In this document: piece by piece, positions 22,019-32,257 of the stretch
How the letters are laid out: every line of letters starts with the position of its first letter
Numbering within the stretch: the stretch's first letter is position 1
NCBI GenBank assembly: GCA_036250225.1
Contig: JAPZLL010000008.1
Coordinates: 558,001 to 622,000 of the forward strand
Direction of reading: 5' to 3'
Length of the DNA: 64,000 nt
Source: Cercophora sp. LCS_1
Taxonomy: Eukaryota; Ascomycota; Sordariomycetes; Sordariales; Lasiosphaeriaceae
Notes under the pieces: model-generated
Told to the model about the DNA's origin: nothing
Seen by the model: the letters and a program-made list of their open reading frames with translations, nothing else
Databases searched by the model: none
Translations under genes and position numbers: made by a program

Positions 22019-25000
22019 ATGCTTCTTCTTCACCAGGTTGGCAGCCTCAAGATAGGCGAGGTCGTTCGCTACACTGTCACCTATACGCCCTCGGCCGATC
22101 GCATCCTCCCGTCGCCCGAGTGCCTGTTTTTGCGGATCAAGAACACCTGCGCCATTGCCCTGCGCGCTGCTTTCGTCCATGGCCCTTACAACCTGTCCGT
22201 AGCTGCGTATCCGTCGAACTTCAACCCGAACGAGAAATTCGAGAACCCTCGTCGCTATGGCGTCCCCGAGTTCGAGCCCATGCTCAAGGCCGGCGGTGTC
22301 TGGAACTGCCACCTAGTGGTGCCTGACAACATTCGACAGAGCGCAGGCGAAGGCAGCAGCAAACATGGGCAGTTTGGAAAGGGACCGGAACACGATGGGG
22401 AGAGTGTTACTTGGATTATCGAGGTCGCGTCGCAGGTTATTTTCTCGGCGTCCGCAGCGGTACACTACGAAATTGTGCTGGCACGCGATGAAAAGTCGTT
22501 GAACCTAGGGTCCGTCATGCCAGTGATCGGGGGACAGGCTCAAGTCCCACAGCCGGGCAAAGTCAGTGACTTCCAGCCGGCTAGCCATAAACACGGTCTA
22601 GATCACGACGCACACCCCAAGGGCGTCTTCTCGAAGGCAATCAAGCTGAAGGTGGAAGACACGGCTGCGCTGTGGAACACGCCGGAGCTCCCGGATTGGG
22701 ATGACTTTGGCCGCGTACGACTAAGGAGTCGTGGGAAGGACATCCCGATGGAGCCGACCGCGACCCCAGAGAGTAACGGGGACCCACGTCCACCGAAGAA
22801 GCAGAAGAAAGTCCACCTAGTCGTGCTGACCCATGGCCTCCACAGTAACCTTGGCGCGGACATGCTCTACATCAAGGAGAGCATTGATGCGGGGGTGAAA
22901 AAGGCCAAGGCAGATGCCAGGTTGCGAAGGGCTAAAGAAAGAGCCTCAAAAGCGAATGCAACAGGCGGCAGCTCAAACCAACATGGAGGGACGCATGATG
23001 ATGCCACTGTTGTGGATGTCGCGGAGGACTCGGACGATGACGAAGAGGTCATCGTGCGTGGCTTCGCAGGCAATGCGACCAAAACAGAACGGGGCATCAA
23101 ATACTTGGGCAAGCGACTGGCGAATTTCATTTTGTCCATGACCTATCCGGACCAGCCCTGCCTGCCAATAGCAAAGGCAGCCACCGAGGCTATCGCTAGT
23201 CGACTCTCTCCAAAGCTCGAGAGTGAGGAGAGACGGGCACACAAGCACAGCACCATTCACGAGATCCCCCATACTGAGCCCAAGCGGCTCTACAAGATTA
23301 CCAAGATCAGCTTCATCGCCCACTCTCTAGGTGGCCTTGTTCAAACCTACGCGATCGCATACATACAGAAGCATTCGCCCCAGTTCTTCGACCTCATCGA
23401 GCCGATCAACTTCATCGCATTAGCCTCGCCGCTGCTGGGGCTTAACCACGAAAACCCTTTATACGTCAAGTTTGCTCTGGATTTTGGCCTGGTTGGAAGG
23501 ACAGGGCAGGACCTTGGTCTTACCTGGAGAGCCCCGACCATCGCCCGTAGTGGGTGGGGTGCGATTGTGAGCAACCTCGGCGAGAACGCCCATCGCCGTG
23601 TGTACGGTGAGTCGCAGCCAGAGTCAAAGCCGTTACTTCGGATCCTGCCAACTGGACCTGCCCACAAGGCGCTTAAAAAGTTCCGAAACAGGACACTGTA
23701 CTCGAACGTGGTAAACGACGGCATCGTTCCCACCAGGACTAGTTGTCTGCTGTTCTTGGACTGGCAGGGACTTGGCCGGGTGGAAAAAGCCCGTCGGGAG
23801 GCTGGCCTCGTGGAAACCGTTGTGGGATTTGGGTGGGCAGAACTGACTGGGGCGAATGTCACCTCCCCCAGAATCGGACCATGGCTTCCTGACCAAAGTC
23901 AAGACAAAGATGACTCGGACAACTCAGGTGGAACAACACCATCTGGTCCCAACGCCTCCCACGAGGTACCTCAGCCGCCTAGGAACGCGACTTTGGAAGA
24001 CGACCGACAGAGCCTGAGGTCAGTCACAAGTCCGTACCTCCAGCCTGAGTCAGCAAATATTCAAAACCTCCAAACCTCGACCACCAACAACAGTAATCGA
24101 CTCAGTGGCTTTTTCAACTTCTTCCGCAGTGAGGGCTGGCAAACACCACCGCCTCCAACAGCGAAGCAGATGAAGATCTACCAACGCAGCCAGACTCTCA
24201 AGAGCAGCAGCTCTTCAGAGCCCGACTCTGCCGCCTCTTCCAAATCAAAGGTCACCGCCGGTAACGACATTGATGACTCCGAAGGTGTCTCGGCTCCCCC
24301 TAGAACAACCTTTTTTGAGTCCGCGGGCGATCTTCTCAACCCCAAACTTCCCACAATCGAATACCTAATCGATCCCTCGAAACGCCCGCGCACCATCTTC
24401 CATGACCGCGTCTACCACCCCTCTGACATCCCTCCTCCTCCCATGAAAAAGCGCACAGGCAACTCCCTCCGCAAGAAGACTAATCCTCGCACCAACACCA
24501 CTACGTCAGGGTCTACCTCTACCTCCACTTCGCAAAAATCGGAGCCCGTTGATGCGTCCCATACTCGCCAACTTGTAGCGTCCCCCGTCCTTGATCCAAC
24601 CCTTTCCGTTCGCGAAGACAGCGATATCTCTCGACTCAGCGCTGAACAACAACCTGACGACGAAGTTGACAGCTCCCAGATGAGGGTCGAGGAAAAGATC
24701 GCTCGAGCCTATCACCGTGAGCTGTCATGGCGCAAGGTCTTGGTCAAGATCGAGCCGGACGCGCACAACAACATCATTGTGCGCCGCATGTTTGCCAACG
24801 CGTTCGGCTGGCCTGTCGTGCACCACCTTGTCGAGGCACATTTCAGTGACTCGGCCACTGCGCGGATGCGCGACGAGGATGAGTCTGGGCAAGAGAGGGC
24901 AAAGGGGCTTAATAAACCTCCCGATAAGCACGGGATCGAGACAAAGGATGGCCAGAGCGGCAGTAGTAGGGTTACGGGAGAGGCGTCTGACGCCGAGGCA

Positions 25001-25495
25001 AGGGATGCGGTAGGAAAATTGCCGGGAGCTGAGAATTCCTTGGGGTTGTTTGAACTTACGAGACGCCCGTCGATGAATCGGCCGAGGGTCGATAGAGTCG
25101 ATTCGATGACATGGAGCGACAGGGATTGGGCAGACAGCGGGGATGACAGTAGTGATGATCAAGAGGAAAGACGGAGCAGCGAGACGAAAAAGAAGTCGGT
25201 TTCTGCCGAGGGAAAGCCTGGGCAGTGGAACTGGACGGAAAAGATTGTAGGAAAGGGTGCAACGAGGCGGTCGATGAGTCCTAGGACCATGACAGGGGAC
25301 TCAGTTCTAAGGATTCAAGTTCCCAAGAACGCGGAGGAGGACGAGTCGCAGGCTGAAACCCCAACGGGGCCCGGGAAGGGAGTATTGAGGGTTGAAGCAC
25401 CGCCTGGGAGCCCTGAGGCAAGTAATGCCCCAACGGCTGCGGTCCCGTCGGTGAAAGCGGATGAACAGGAAGGAAAGACGGGAGCATTGGCGTAA
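22019..25495 (+). CDS. DUF676 serine esterase / lipase (Rog1/YOR059C-like)
   Basis: A single exon of 1158 residues. The N-terminal 220 residues form a fungal-specific beta-rich region opening VGSLKIGEVVRYTVTY. The alpha/beta-hydrolase DUF676 domain begins with VHLVVLTHGLHSN near residue 262 and has the nucleophile elbow AHSLGGL with the serine near 434. A candidate acid residue lies in NVVNDGIVP near 564. A long charged insert (about 300-350) separates the first strand from the elbow. The C-terminal 500 residues are Ser/Thr-rich, with conserved patches FHDRVYHPSDIPPPP and ARAYHRELSWRKVLVKIEPDAHNNI. Yeast relatives (Lpl1, Rog1) are lipid-droplet or monoacylglycerol lipases. The substrate here is not known. 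No signal peptide or clear membrane segment was seen, so it is probably cytosolic or on lipid droplets. Confidence 0.87.
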   Translation: MLLLHQVGSLKIGEVVRYTVTYTPSADRILPSPECLFLRIKNTCAIALRAAFVHGPYNLSVAAYPSNFNPNEKFENPRRYGVPEFEPMLKAGGVWNCHLVVPDNIRQSAGEGSSKHGQFGKGPEHDGESVTWIIEVASQVIFSASAAVHYEIVLARDEKSLNLGSVMPVIGGQAQVPQPGKVSDFQPASHKHGLDHDAHPKGVFSKAIKLKVEDTAALWNTPELPDWDDFGRVRLRSRGKDIPMEPTATPESNGDPRPPKKQKKVHLVVLTHGLHSNLGADMLYIKESIDAGVKKAKADARLRRAKERASKANATGGSSNQHGGTHDDATVVDVAEDSDDDEEVIVRGFAGNATKTERGIKYLGKRLANFILSMTYPDQPCLPIAKAATEAIASRLSPKLESEERRAHKHSTIHEIPHTEPKRLYKITKISFIAHSLGGLVQTYAIAYIQKHSPQFFDLIEPINFIALASPLLGLNHENPLYVKFALDFGLVGRTGQDLGLTWRAPTIARSGWGAIVSNLGENAHRRVYGESQPESKPLLRILPTGPAHKALKKFRNRTLYSNVVNDGIVPTRTSCLLFLDWQGLGRVEKARREAGLVETVVGFGWAELTGANVTSPRIGPWLPDQSQDKDDSDNSGGTTPSGPNASHEVPQPPRNATLEDDRQSLRSVTSPYLQPESANIQNLQTSTTNNSNRLSGFFNFFRSEGWQTPPPPTAKQMKIYQRSQTLKSSSSSEPDSAASSKSKVTAGNDIDDSEGVSAPPRTTFFESAGDLLNPKLPTIEYLIDPSKRPRTIFHDRVYHPSDIPPPPMKKRTGNSLRKKTNPRTNTTTSGSTSTSTSQKSEPVDASHTRQLVASPVLDPTLSVREDSDISRLSAEQQPDDEVDSSQMRVEEKIARAYHRELSWRKVLVKIEPDAHNNIIVRRMFANAFGWPVVHHLVEAHFSDSATARMRDEDESGQERAKGLNKPPDKHGIETKDGQSGSSRVTGEASDAEARDAVGKLPGAENSLGLFELTRRPSMNRPRVDRVDSMTWSDRDWADSGDDSSDDQEERRSSETKKKSVSAEGKPGQWNWTEKIVGKGATRRSMSPRTMTGDSVLRIQVPKNAEEDESQAETPTGPGKGVLRVEAPPGSPEASNAPTAAVPSVKADEQEGKTGALA

Positions 25496-25671
25496 AGAAG
25501 GAGAGGTAAGAGGCTTGGACACAGGATAGAGCATTTTAGGTGTATAGGATACCAATATTTAATATGGCGCGCCTTGTTTCTCAAGCAGGGGATCTCAACT
25601 CCACTGGAGGCTTTGTCGGCCACCCGTCTCCCCGATTATAGGCACCCTTAGGTGCTGGACCAAACATCGAA

Positions 25672-25753
25672 GGGCGTGTGGCTCAGTTGGTAGAGCGTTC
25701 GCTTAGCATCTTCTGGATGCGAAAGGTCCTGGGTTCGATTCCCAGCTCGTCCA
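25672..25753 (+). tRNA. tRNA-Ala(AGC) with a 9-base intron
   Basis: The cloverleaf folds: acceptor GGGCGTG with CTCGTCC, D arm GCTC/GAGC, anticodon stem TTCGC/GCGAA, T arm CTGGG-TTCGATT-CCCAG, discriminator A. The anticodon AGC reads alanine codons, and the acceptor carries the G3:U70 wobble pair that identifies alanine tRNAs. The anticodon loop is interrupted after position 37 by TCTTCTGGA, a minimal tRNA intron. One acceptor position (6-67) is a T-T mismatch. Confidence 0.93.
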
Positions 25754-25764
25754 CAGATAAGCAG

Positions 25765-25800
25765 ATCATCATGGTCTACATCATCATGGTCTACATCATC
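25765..25800. repeat. Short tandem repeat, 15-base unit
   Basis: Two exact copies of ATCATCATGGTCTAC followed by ATCATC, just downstream of the tRNA-Ala gene. Confidence 0.85.
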
Positions 25801-25806
25801 TTTTTT
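25801..25806 (+). terminator. Candidate RNA polymerase III terminator for tRNA-Ala
   Basis: A run of six T residues, the first T-run of four or more after the tRNA. It lies 47 bases downstream, so the primary transcript would have a long trailer. Confidence 0.45.
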
Positions 25807-27087
25807 GGTGTTTTTGAACTCCTTTTTGCTGTCACATATTGGCACAAACCTTGTGCCACGTTCGTATCCAGGAACCGTTTGTTTGTTGGTCTGCTGCCAC
25901 CGATATTGCCTGCGTCTTGTTACACAATCAAATGTCTAATCCCAAGCCGAGGGGAATGACCCCGCCTCACCCGCTGATGCAAACATTGGTGGAGCTCCTG
26001 TATCGGTACCTCTCGGCTGTGGGTGTGGGGTTTTGCCTGCCGCGTCGCGGGTATGACCCAAGCTCCCGTTGAACAGTTGCCCCGCCATCGAGAAATCCGG
26101 GTAAGTCTGCTCTCCTTCTTGCTGGCACTGCTCCGTCTTCCGCGCTGGTGGTGGGTGCTCTATCTAGGTATCCATCTGCAATGCAAGTCGGGTCCCGCAC
26201 TTGCGGTGTGCCGTCTGCTGCTGGTTGGATATTGACCGCCATTTTGGACGGCTGCTGCAGATGGCCAAGCGATCCGGAGGGATTGGATGGAGGGGGCCAT
26301 TGGATTGCATCCCAGGATCCCTTTCTTCCGTGGCACGCAAAAAACGTGTTTCCAGCCGAATTGAAGGGACGTTTCTAGTAAGTAAAAAGGAACGACGCTT
26401 GGCGGAGCCCGTCCACGGTTTGCTTGCACGGAGGCTGAACGGTGATGGGCTTGTGGTGGGGTTTGCTCAATGGTGCCATGGTGTGGTGAGGGATTCTCTC
26501 CGATCAAAGGAGCTACGGACAGGTACGACCGGTCAAACCCCCACTGTGCTACCTTCCGTGGGCAGACTACCGCACATGCAGCAAAGCACTTTACCGTTTC
26601 TCTCGCATTTATTTTTTTCTTCGTCCTTCTGTCGGGCCGTTTCGTTTCTTGGAACCCTTTTTGGATTCTCTACCCGCTCTCACTTCCCCTTCCCTCTCGA
26701 AAACCAAACCTTGGGTTCTTGCTCCCGACCAGTTCGCCGCCACATTCTTCTCCGGGACCTTTTCGAGGCTGGAGTCAGAGGATCGCCACCGCGGTCGAAC
26801 CGAGGAGCCCAAGGGCAAATTCAACGTGTTCGCTTTCGTTTGAGAGCGTACATGTTGCTTTCTAGACTGTTAACTACAGGTATGCTGCCCCTGCTGCTTT
26901 TTTGGTTATTGTTTTAGTATTGTTCCTCGTTTTCCTTTGGCCGTTCCTCTTCGAATGACCCCACCGCTTTATTGCGAGATCCCTTGAAGCTGATCCGAGC
27001 TGGCCGATGGCCCTTTGCGAATGCAGAAACAATATTTTATATACGTTGAATCTCTCCTAGAAGCGTCACCCTCTACCAGACTCCAAG
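25807..27087. promoter_or_regulatory. Upstream region of the MTHFR gene
   Basis: About 1.3 kb without a recognisable gene before the MTHFR start. It contains a sulfur-regulator-type site at 26470 and pyrimidine-rich tracts around 26580-26720, typical of fungal leaders. A leader intron is possible but was not assigned. Confidence 0.5.
26470..26479. promoter_or_regulatory. CYS3/MetR-type site ATGGTGCCAT
   Basis: Matches the consensus ATGRYRYCAT recognised by the bZIP sulfur regulators CYS3 (Neurospora) and MetR (Aspergillus). It lies 609 bases before the start codon of a methionine-pathway gene. One such match per roughly 65 kb is expected by chance. Confidence 0.4.
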
Positions 27088-29004
27088 ATGCATATCGGCG
27101 AGATGGTGGCTGATGCCGAGAGGACGGGCCTCCCGTCCTTCTCGTTCGAGTATTTCCCGCCCAAGACTGCACAGGGTGTCCAGAACCTCTACGACCGCAT
27201 GGAGCGCATGGACCACTTTGGCCCCAAGTTCATCGACATTACCTGGGGAGCCGGCGGCCGCATTGCCGAGCTCACCTGCGAGATGGTGGTGCAAGCGCAG
27301 ACCTACCTAGGTCTCGAGACATGCATGCATTTGACTTGCACCGACATGGGCGAGGAAAAGGTCAACGATGCCTTGAAGAAGGCGTACAAGGCCGGTTGCA
27401 CAAACATCCTCGCACTCCGGGGAGATCCACCCCGCGAGAAAGAGAAGTGGGAGGCTACCGAGGGAGGATTCCGGTACGCCCGGGATCTTGTCGCACACAT
27501 TCGGGAGAAGTACGGCAGCCATTTCAACATTGGCGTTGCTGGTTATCCCGAAGGTTGCGACGACAACAAGGACGAGGAACAACTTCTTGACCACTTGAAA
27601 GAGAAGGTCGACATGGGTGCCTCGTTCATTGTCACTCAGATGTTTTACGATGTCGACAACTTCCTGAGCTGGGTGGACAAGGTCCGGGCAAGGGGCATCA
27701 CCATCCCCATCCTGCCTGGCATCATGCCCATTGCCACCTACGCCAGCTTCCTCCGCAGGGCAAATCACATGAACTGCAAGATCCCCGAGGCTTGGTTGGC
27801 GGCGCTCGAGCCGGTCAAGAACGACGATGTGGCTGTCCGTGAGATTGGCAAGACCCTCGTCGCAGACATGTGCAGGAAGATTGTCGCTCACGGTATCCCG
27901 CATTTGCATTTCTACACCATGAACCTCGCGCAGGCTACCCGCATGGTGTTGGAGGAGCTCGATTGGATGCCTTCGGCAAACCGCCCGCTCAAGCAGCCCC
28001 TCCCCTGGAAGCAGTCTCTTGGCTTCGGAAGGCGGGACGAAGACGTCCGGCCCATCTTCTGGCGCAACAGGAACAAGTCCTACGTTCTTCGTACGCAGGA
28101 CTGGGATGAGTTTCCCAACGGTCGCTGGGGTGACTCCCGGTCACCTGCGTTCGGTGAGCTGGATGCCTATGGTGTTGGCTTGACTGGAACAAACGAGCAG
28201 AACCGCAAGAAGTGGGGCGAGCCGCAGTCGATCAAGGACATCGCGAACCTGTTTACTCGGTACCTGAACAAGGAAATCGAGTACCTTCCCTGGAGTGAGG
28301 CTCCCGTTGCGAGCGAAGCCGAGCTCATCAAGGATGATTTGCTCGACCTCAACCGACGGGGCTTGATCACTGTCAACTCACAGCCGGCCGTCAATGGCGT
28401 CAAGTCGACCCACCCCATCCACGGTTGGGGTCCGTCCAATGGTTACGTTTATCAGAAGGCATATCTGGAGTTGCTGGTCCCCCCAGAGCTTTTTCCCGAG
28501 ATCCTCCGCCGCATTCACGACCACCCCGACTTGACGTACTATGCGGTGACCAAGTCCGGCGACCTCAAGACCAATGCGCCAAGTGACGGCCCCAACGCTG
28601 TTACGTGGGGTGTCTTCCCCGGCAAGGAGATTGTGCAACCCACCATCGTCGAGAGCATCAGCTTCCTCGCCTGGAAGGATGAAGCCTTCCAGCTCGGTGT
28701 CGACTGGGCGCGCTGCTACGAGGCCGACAGCCCGAGCCGTCTCGTGATTCAGAAGATGATGGATACGTGGTACTTGGTGAATATTGGTAAGTTCATCACT
28801 CACGACATCCTTTTTTCACGCTAACATGGTCCAGTGAACAACGACTTCCACCAGCCACGCACGATCTTTGAGGTCTTGAACGGCCTCGAGGTCCCCGGCC
28901 TTGAGAAGGTGCCGGTGCCGGAGCCCCATACCAACGGAGCTCACCCCACAAACGGCGTTTCGGAATCCATCCCCAGCGTCGAGGCTTCAACAACGCCTCA
29001 GTAA
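27088..29004 (+). CDS. MET13: Methylenetetrahydrofolate reductase
   Basis: Exons 27088-28786 and 28835-29004 give 622 residues. The enzyme reduces 5,10-methylene-THF to 5-methyl-THF, the methyl donor for methionine synthesis, in the cytosol. The N-terminal FAD-binding TIM-barrel domain is complete: FSFEYFPPKTAQGVQNLYDR, FIDITWGAGG, LETCMHLTCTDM, NILALRGDPPREK, FIVTQMFYDVDNF and LPGIMPIATYASFLRRA. The C-terminal domain, which binds S-adenosylmethionine in eukaryotic enzymes, follows from about residue 320 (WGDSRSPAFGELDAYG, TWGVFPGKEIVQPT). It fits the yeast Met13 / Neurospora met-1 branch rather than Met12, judging by the near-identical first domain. The 48-base intron near the 3' end restores VNIVNNDFHQPRTIF. 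The tail after residue 590 is Pro/Thr-rich and variable. Confidence 0.95.
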
Positions 29005-29895
29005 TGTCCCCCTGCGGTTTGGGTAATGCCAGGCATACCCTGCTCGCAAAGTTTCTTATTTCCCCAGCATTTCAACATCCACACTTTTTGCAAACGGTTC
29101 CGTAATCGATTTGTTTTTCAACATTCCAGGCAACTTTGCACAGGGCGGGGTACGACTTTGTAACGACGGACGACGCATACATACAGCATTACCACGGGGC
29201 GTTCTTTCTTGCTCTTATATGAATGATTTTGGGCGGCTATACAGGCGAGGCGGGGGACGGAAGCATCATCGGTTCTGGTTTTTCAACAAAAAAACGGAGT
29301 GGACTGACGGAGATGCATGGTCGGCTGTGATAGAGGAAGATGGTACCAAAAAAGGGGTCGGTGTGCTGGTACAAAAAAGGGATGGAGGAGTTCATGCATA
29401 ACCTATATCTCAACGATACCCAAGGGAAAAAGTGCATGACAGGTTGAATTTGGTGTTCTTTCTGGTTTGTCGGAATATGGTGTTTCCTACTGCGCATGCT
29501 TCTTTCGCGCTGTGCACGGAGTTTGACACGGCTGGGTGTTTTCAACAGGCGTCGGGATGGGCCAGCTTGGTTGATGGGAATCAACCGAGCGAAAACTTCA
29601 ACAGGCCGTGAGTGAGATATAGAGGGAACGTTTGACGAGGATTTGGGCTAGATAGCAAATCAGATCGAGAGTCCTCAACACTCGCTCAAGTATGTGAGTT
29701 GATGTTGAAGAACAGATTCAAATCTGCTTGGTCTGGGTTGCTGTTGAACTGAAGTGGTTCGATTCAGTTGTAGAACTACATCCGACTCTTTTTTTTTTTT
29801 TTTAGAAATCCCCCCCCCCCCCCCCTTTTCTTTGATCAGTGGGTGGTGAGCGGGGAGCTGGCCCAAGGGGCTTCGGGAGGGCAAAGCCAAACTGC
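29005..29895. other. 3' flank of MTHFR
   Basis: No gene recognised. It ends at the terminator of the tRNA-Val gene on the opposite strand and includes adjacent T and C homopolymers. Confidence 0.5.
29789..29825. repeat. Adjacent homopolymers T15 and C16
   Basis: A run of 15 T (29789-29803), then AGAAAT, then 16 C (29810-29825). Homopolymers of this length are prone to length error in sequencing. Confidence 0.85.
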
Positions 29896-29900
29896 AAAAA
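29896..29900 (-). terminator. RNA polymerase III terminator of tRNA-Val
   Basis: On the minus strand five T residues follow the tRNA 3' end by two bases. Confidence 0.75.
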
Positions 29901-29902
29901 TA

Positions 29903-29976
29903 TGATCGAACCCAGGTTTGAACTGGGGACCTTCAGTGTGTTAGACTGACGTGATAACCAACTACACCATCCGACC
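29903..29976 (-). tRNA. tRNA-Val(AAC), intronless
   Basis: On the minus strand: acceptor GGTCGGA pairs with TTCGATC, the D arm is GTGTAGTTGGTTATCAC, the anticodon stem is TCAGT/ACTGA with loop CTAACAC (anticodon AAC), the T arm is CCCAG-TTCAAAC-CTGGG, and the discriminator is A. It is 74 bases long without an intron. Confidence 0.93.
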
Positions 29977-30095
29977 TTCTAATTTGTTGGAAGTATTGAC
30001 TCTTGCCTGTTTTTATGTACCCGGTTCATTCCCTCCCAAGGGGGGACGCATAGCAAACTACAACGTGGTCCTGAAAGTCTTCACATCACGGGATA

Positions 30096-31943
30096 TTAAA
30101 GCCACCCTACACGGTTAGTTTGGCTTTGTTGAAGTTTATGTGGCCCAAATAAATCACCTGCCCACCTCAGTGAGTGGCACCGGGAGAGCGCCCTCGCTGT
30201 TGATTTTATTTTGTCAAGAAGGATGGAATTGTGCCAACCAAGGCAAGCAGCAATTGTGGTCGGCAACGTAACATGGGTGACCCAGACCAGTGTAATAAAA
30301 TCCTCCATCATCCCCTCCCATTCCAGGGCCTCGCCGTTCATCAGCCCATGAGCGCAGGCGTGGCTGAGGTACCTGTAGCCCGGCACGCTTTCACGGAGGA
30401 GAAACAGGTGCTTGCGTCCGTTAAACACGCAGAGAAAATCACCTACCTCGCCCGTTTGGGGCACGGCGCAGAAGCACCCGGTTCCTGTCACACCAAGCCG
30501 TCGGTAGCGGGATCGTCGCCTGACAGCATTGCAGAACTCCCGAGCCATCATCTTTTCATTGGCAGAGCTTCCTTCGCTGACGTCGAGGTGCGCACCGCAG
30601 AGGGCTTTGTATACTCGTCGCCAGCCGGGGCCGCATCAAAGGCAATATTCCCGATCAGCGTCCTCCAGAGTACGTCCGTTAATTCGGAGCCCCAAACACG
30701 TAGCCTATCGTCGGCTTGATGTTGCACGAGTGCAGTGGTGTTTCCGGATGCCGGGCAGCCCGTGTCCAGGAGAGTTCCGTAGAATCCAAACCCCCAAGAA
30801 GACTAGTCGGGAACCCAGGAGGGAAGCGATAGTGTTTTGTGCTGCATATTGGAGAGCACGAGCATGAGGCGTCCATCAGGGGCGATAATTCCCTTTGCCA
30901 CTTCGATGAGGAGTCTCTCTGAAGAGATACTGTAGTCGACGGGTAATTGAATCATATCTTTCTCGGCAGCAAGGCCCATGGCTGAGTAGATTTTGTCTCT
31001 GGGGTCCGTGGTGCGCAACGGATGCAGCAGCTGGAGAAGTCGAAGTAAAGACCAGTGATCACTTCCGCGGCCGGGGTCGGTGCAGCGACGAAGCAGCATC
31101 GTGACCCGGAGACGCTCTGTCATGCAGTATGGGTCATCGGCATAGCCTGGGAGGATAAACGGCGTGGAAGGAAGCTCTCGGTTGACAACAAGTTGCACGA
31201 GATGTGGGAGGAGTTCCCAGTCGGGAACTTCCAATCGACCACACATCATTATCAGGTTTTTGTTGAGTGTGAACTCCTGAGCACGCCAACATCGGCTAGC
31301 CTATGAGACGAGTTAGTATGAGACTACGATATCAACTACGGCATATGACACGCGTGCCCATCCTCCGAGAAGAAGACTTCGAAGGGCAGCCCAGCGCGGG
31401 TCGTCCACCCAGGGAAGCCCCGCATTCCCTATTTCACTAGCTGAACGAAGCCCGATATCATCTCCGCGATGACCAGATTGCGAATAAGAGGCCAGGTATC
31501 GTGCAAGTTATAGCGGAACCAGCGCCACTCGTCTCGGGACCAATGTACATAATGACCCTGACTGCTTGGGTGTATATCTTCCCCATCATTGAAACCTGCT
31601 GCTGGCGCTCTTGTTGGTCTTCGTGGTTGGTGCAAATCCTATCAGCCCACATTATCCTGCATGCTGCTTCCTCGTAGCGCAGATCCTGCAGGGCGTGGTG
31701 CAGTGACTTTGCAATGGAGGCAACCGAGCCATCCTCGAGATAGAGCTCGTGGCTTTCGGCCGGGTCTCCCCATTCGTACGATAGCGCTTCGTATGGTGGA
31801 CAGTGGCGAAGGTCAACGCGCCTGAGTGTGCCCGCTAAAGCGCCAGGCGTTTTTCCGGGTGCGAGGTAAAGAAGTCGAATATCGTGAGGGCCTGGCAGCG
31901 GCTCGAACAGGCATGGTTTGCCGGAGCCTGTGACTAACGACAT
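30096..31943 (-). pseudogene. HET-domain (heterokaryon incompatibility) protein, decayed
   Basis: The order of HET-family motifs is intact but spread over three frames. Starting at 31943 the frame gives IRLLYLAPGK, PPYEALSYEWGDP, CRIMWADRICTN and GKIYTQAVRVIMYIGPE, the core HET domain. A one-base shift near 31530 moves to DEWRWFRYNL...TWPLIRNLV, and another near 31430 moves to GLPWVDDPRWAALRSLLLGGWA. A normal-looking intron (31301-31351, branch ACTAAC) then restores RCWRAQEF, TDPRDKIYSAMGLA, LPVDYS and LPSWVPD, where TAG (30803-30805) replaces the usual Trp codon. Homology continues through LWRTLIGNIAFDA to a stop at 30548, and a third shift leads to GCFCAVPQTGEVGDFLCV and the usual C-terminus. 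Three shifts plus one stop imply a non-functional allele unless there are sequencing errors. HET proteins trigger cell death after fusion of unlike hyphae. Confidence 0.82.
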
Positions 31944-32257
31944 GTATTTTGACGAAAAATTGCAAATGGAAAACGGGAGGCAACATTCTAGGGCGCTCAA
32001 TCGCGGGGAGTTTCGTAGGCTTGACGGTTAGGAGGTGGTCGCTGTGGCAACGAACCCCTGAATCCAGAACACCCATCCATCCCCTAGCTTGCTAGATCCA
32101 TCTATCGCATAGAGAGAACCATCAAACCAGACTTGAAAGCAGCAAATTGGCCATTTTTTTTTATAAACTTTTAAAAGTCAAGAAACTGACATGAACCATT
32201 GCTTCCCGATACCGACCCTGTCTCGCCCAACCGAGCACATCCCTCAATCATCACCAC
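31944..32257. other. Short intergenic region
   Basis: Between the start of the HET pseudogene and the 3' end of the glutathione transferase. AT-rich around 32150-32175. Nothing else was seen. Confidence 0.5.
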
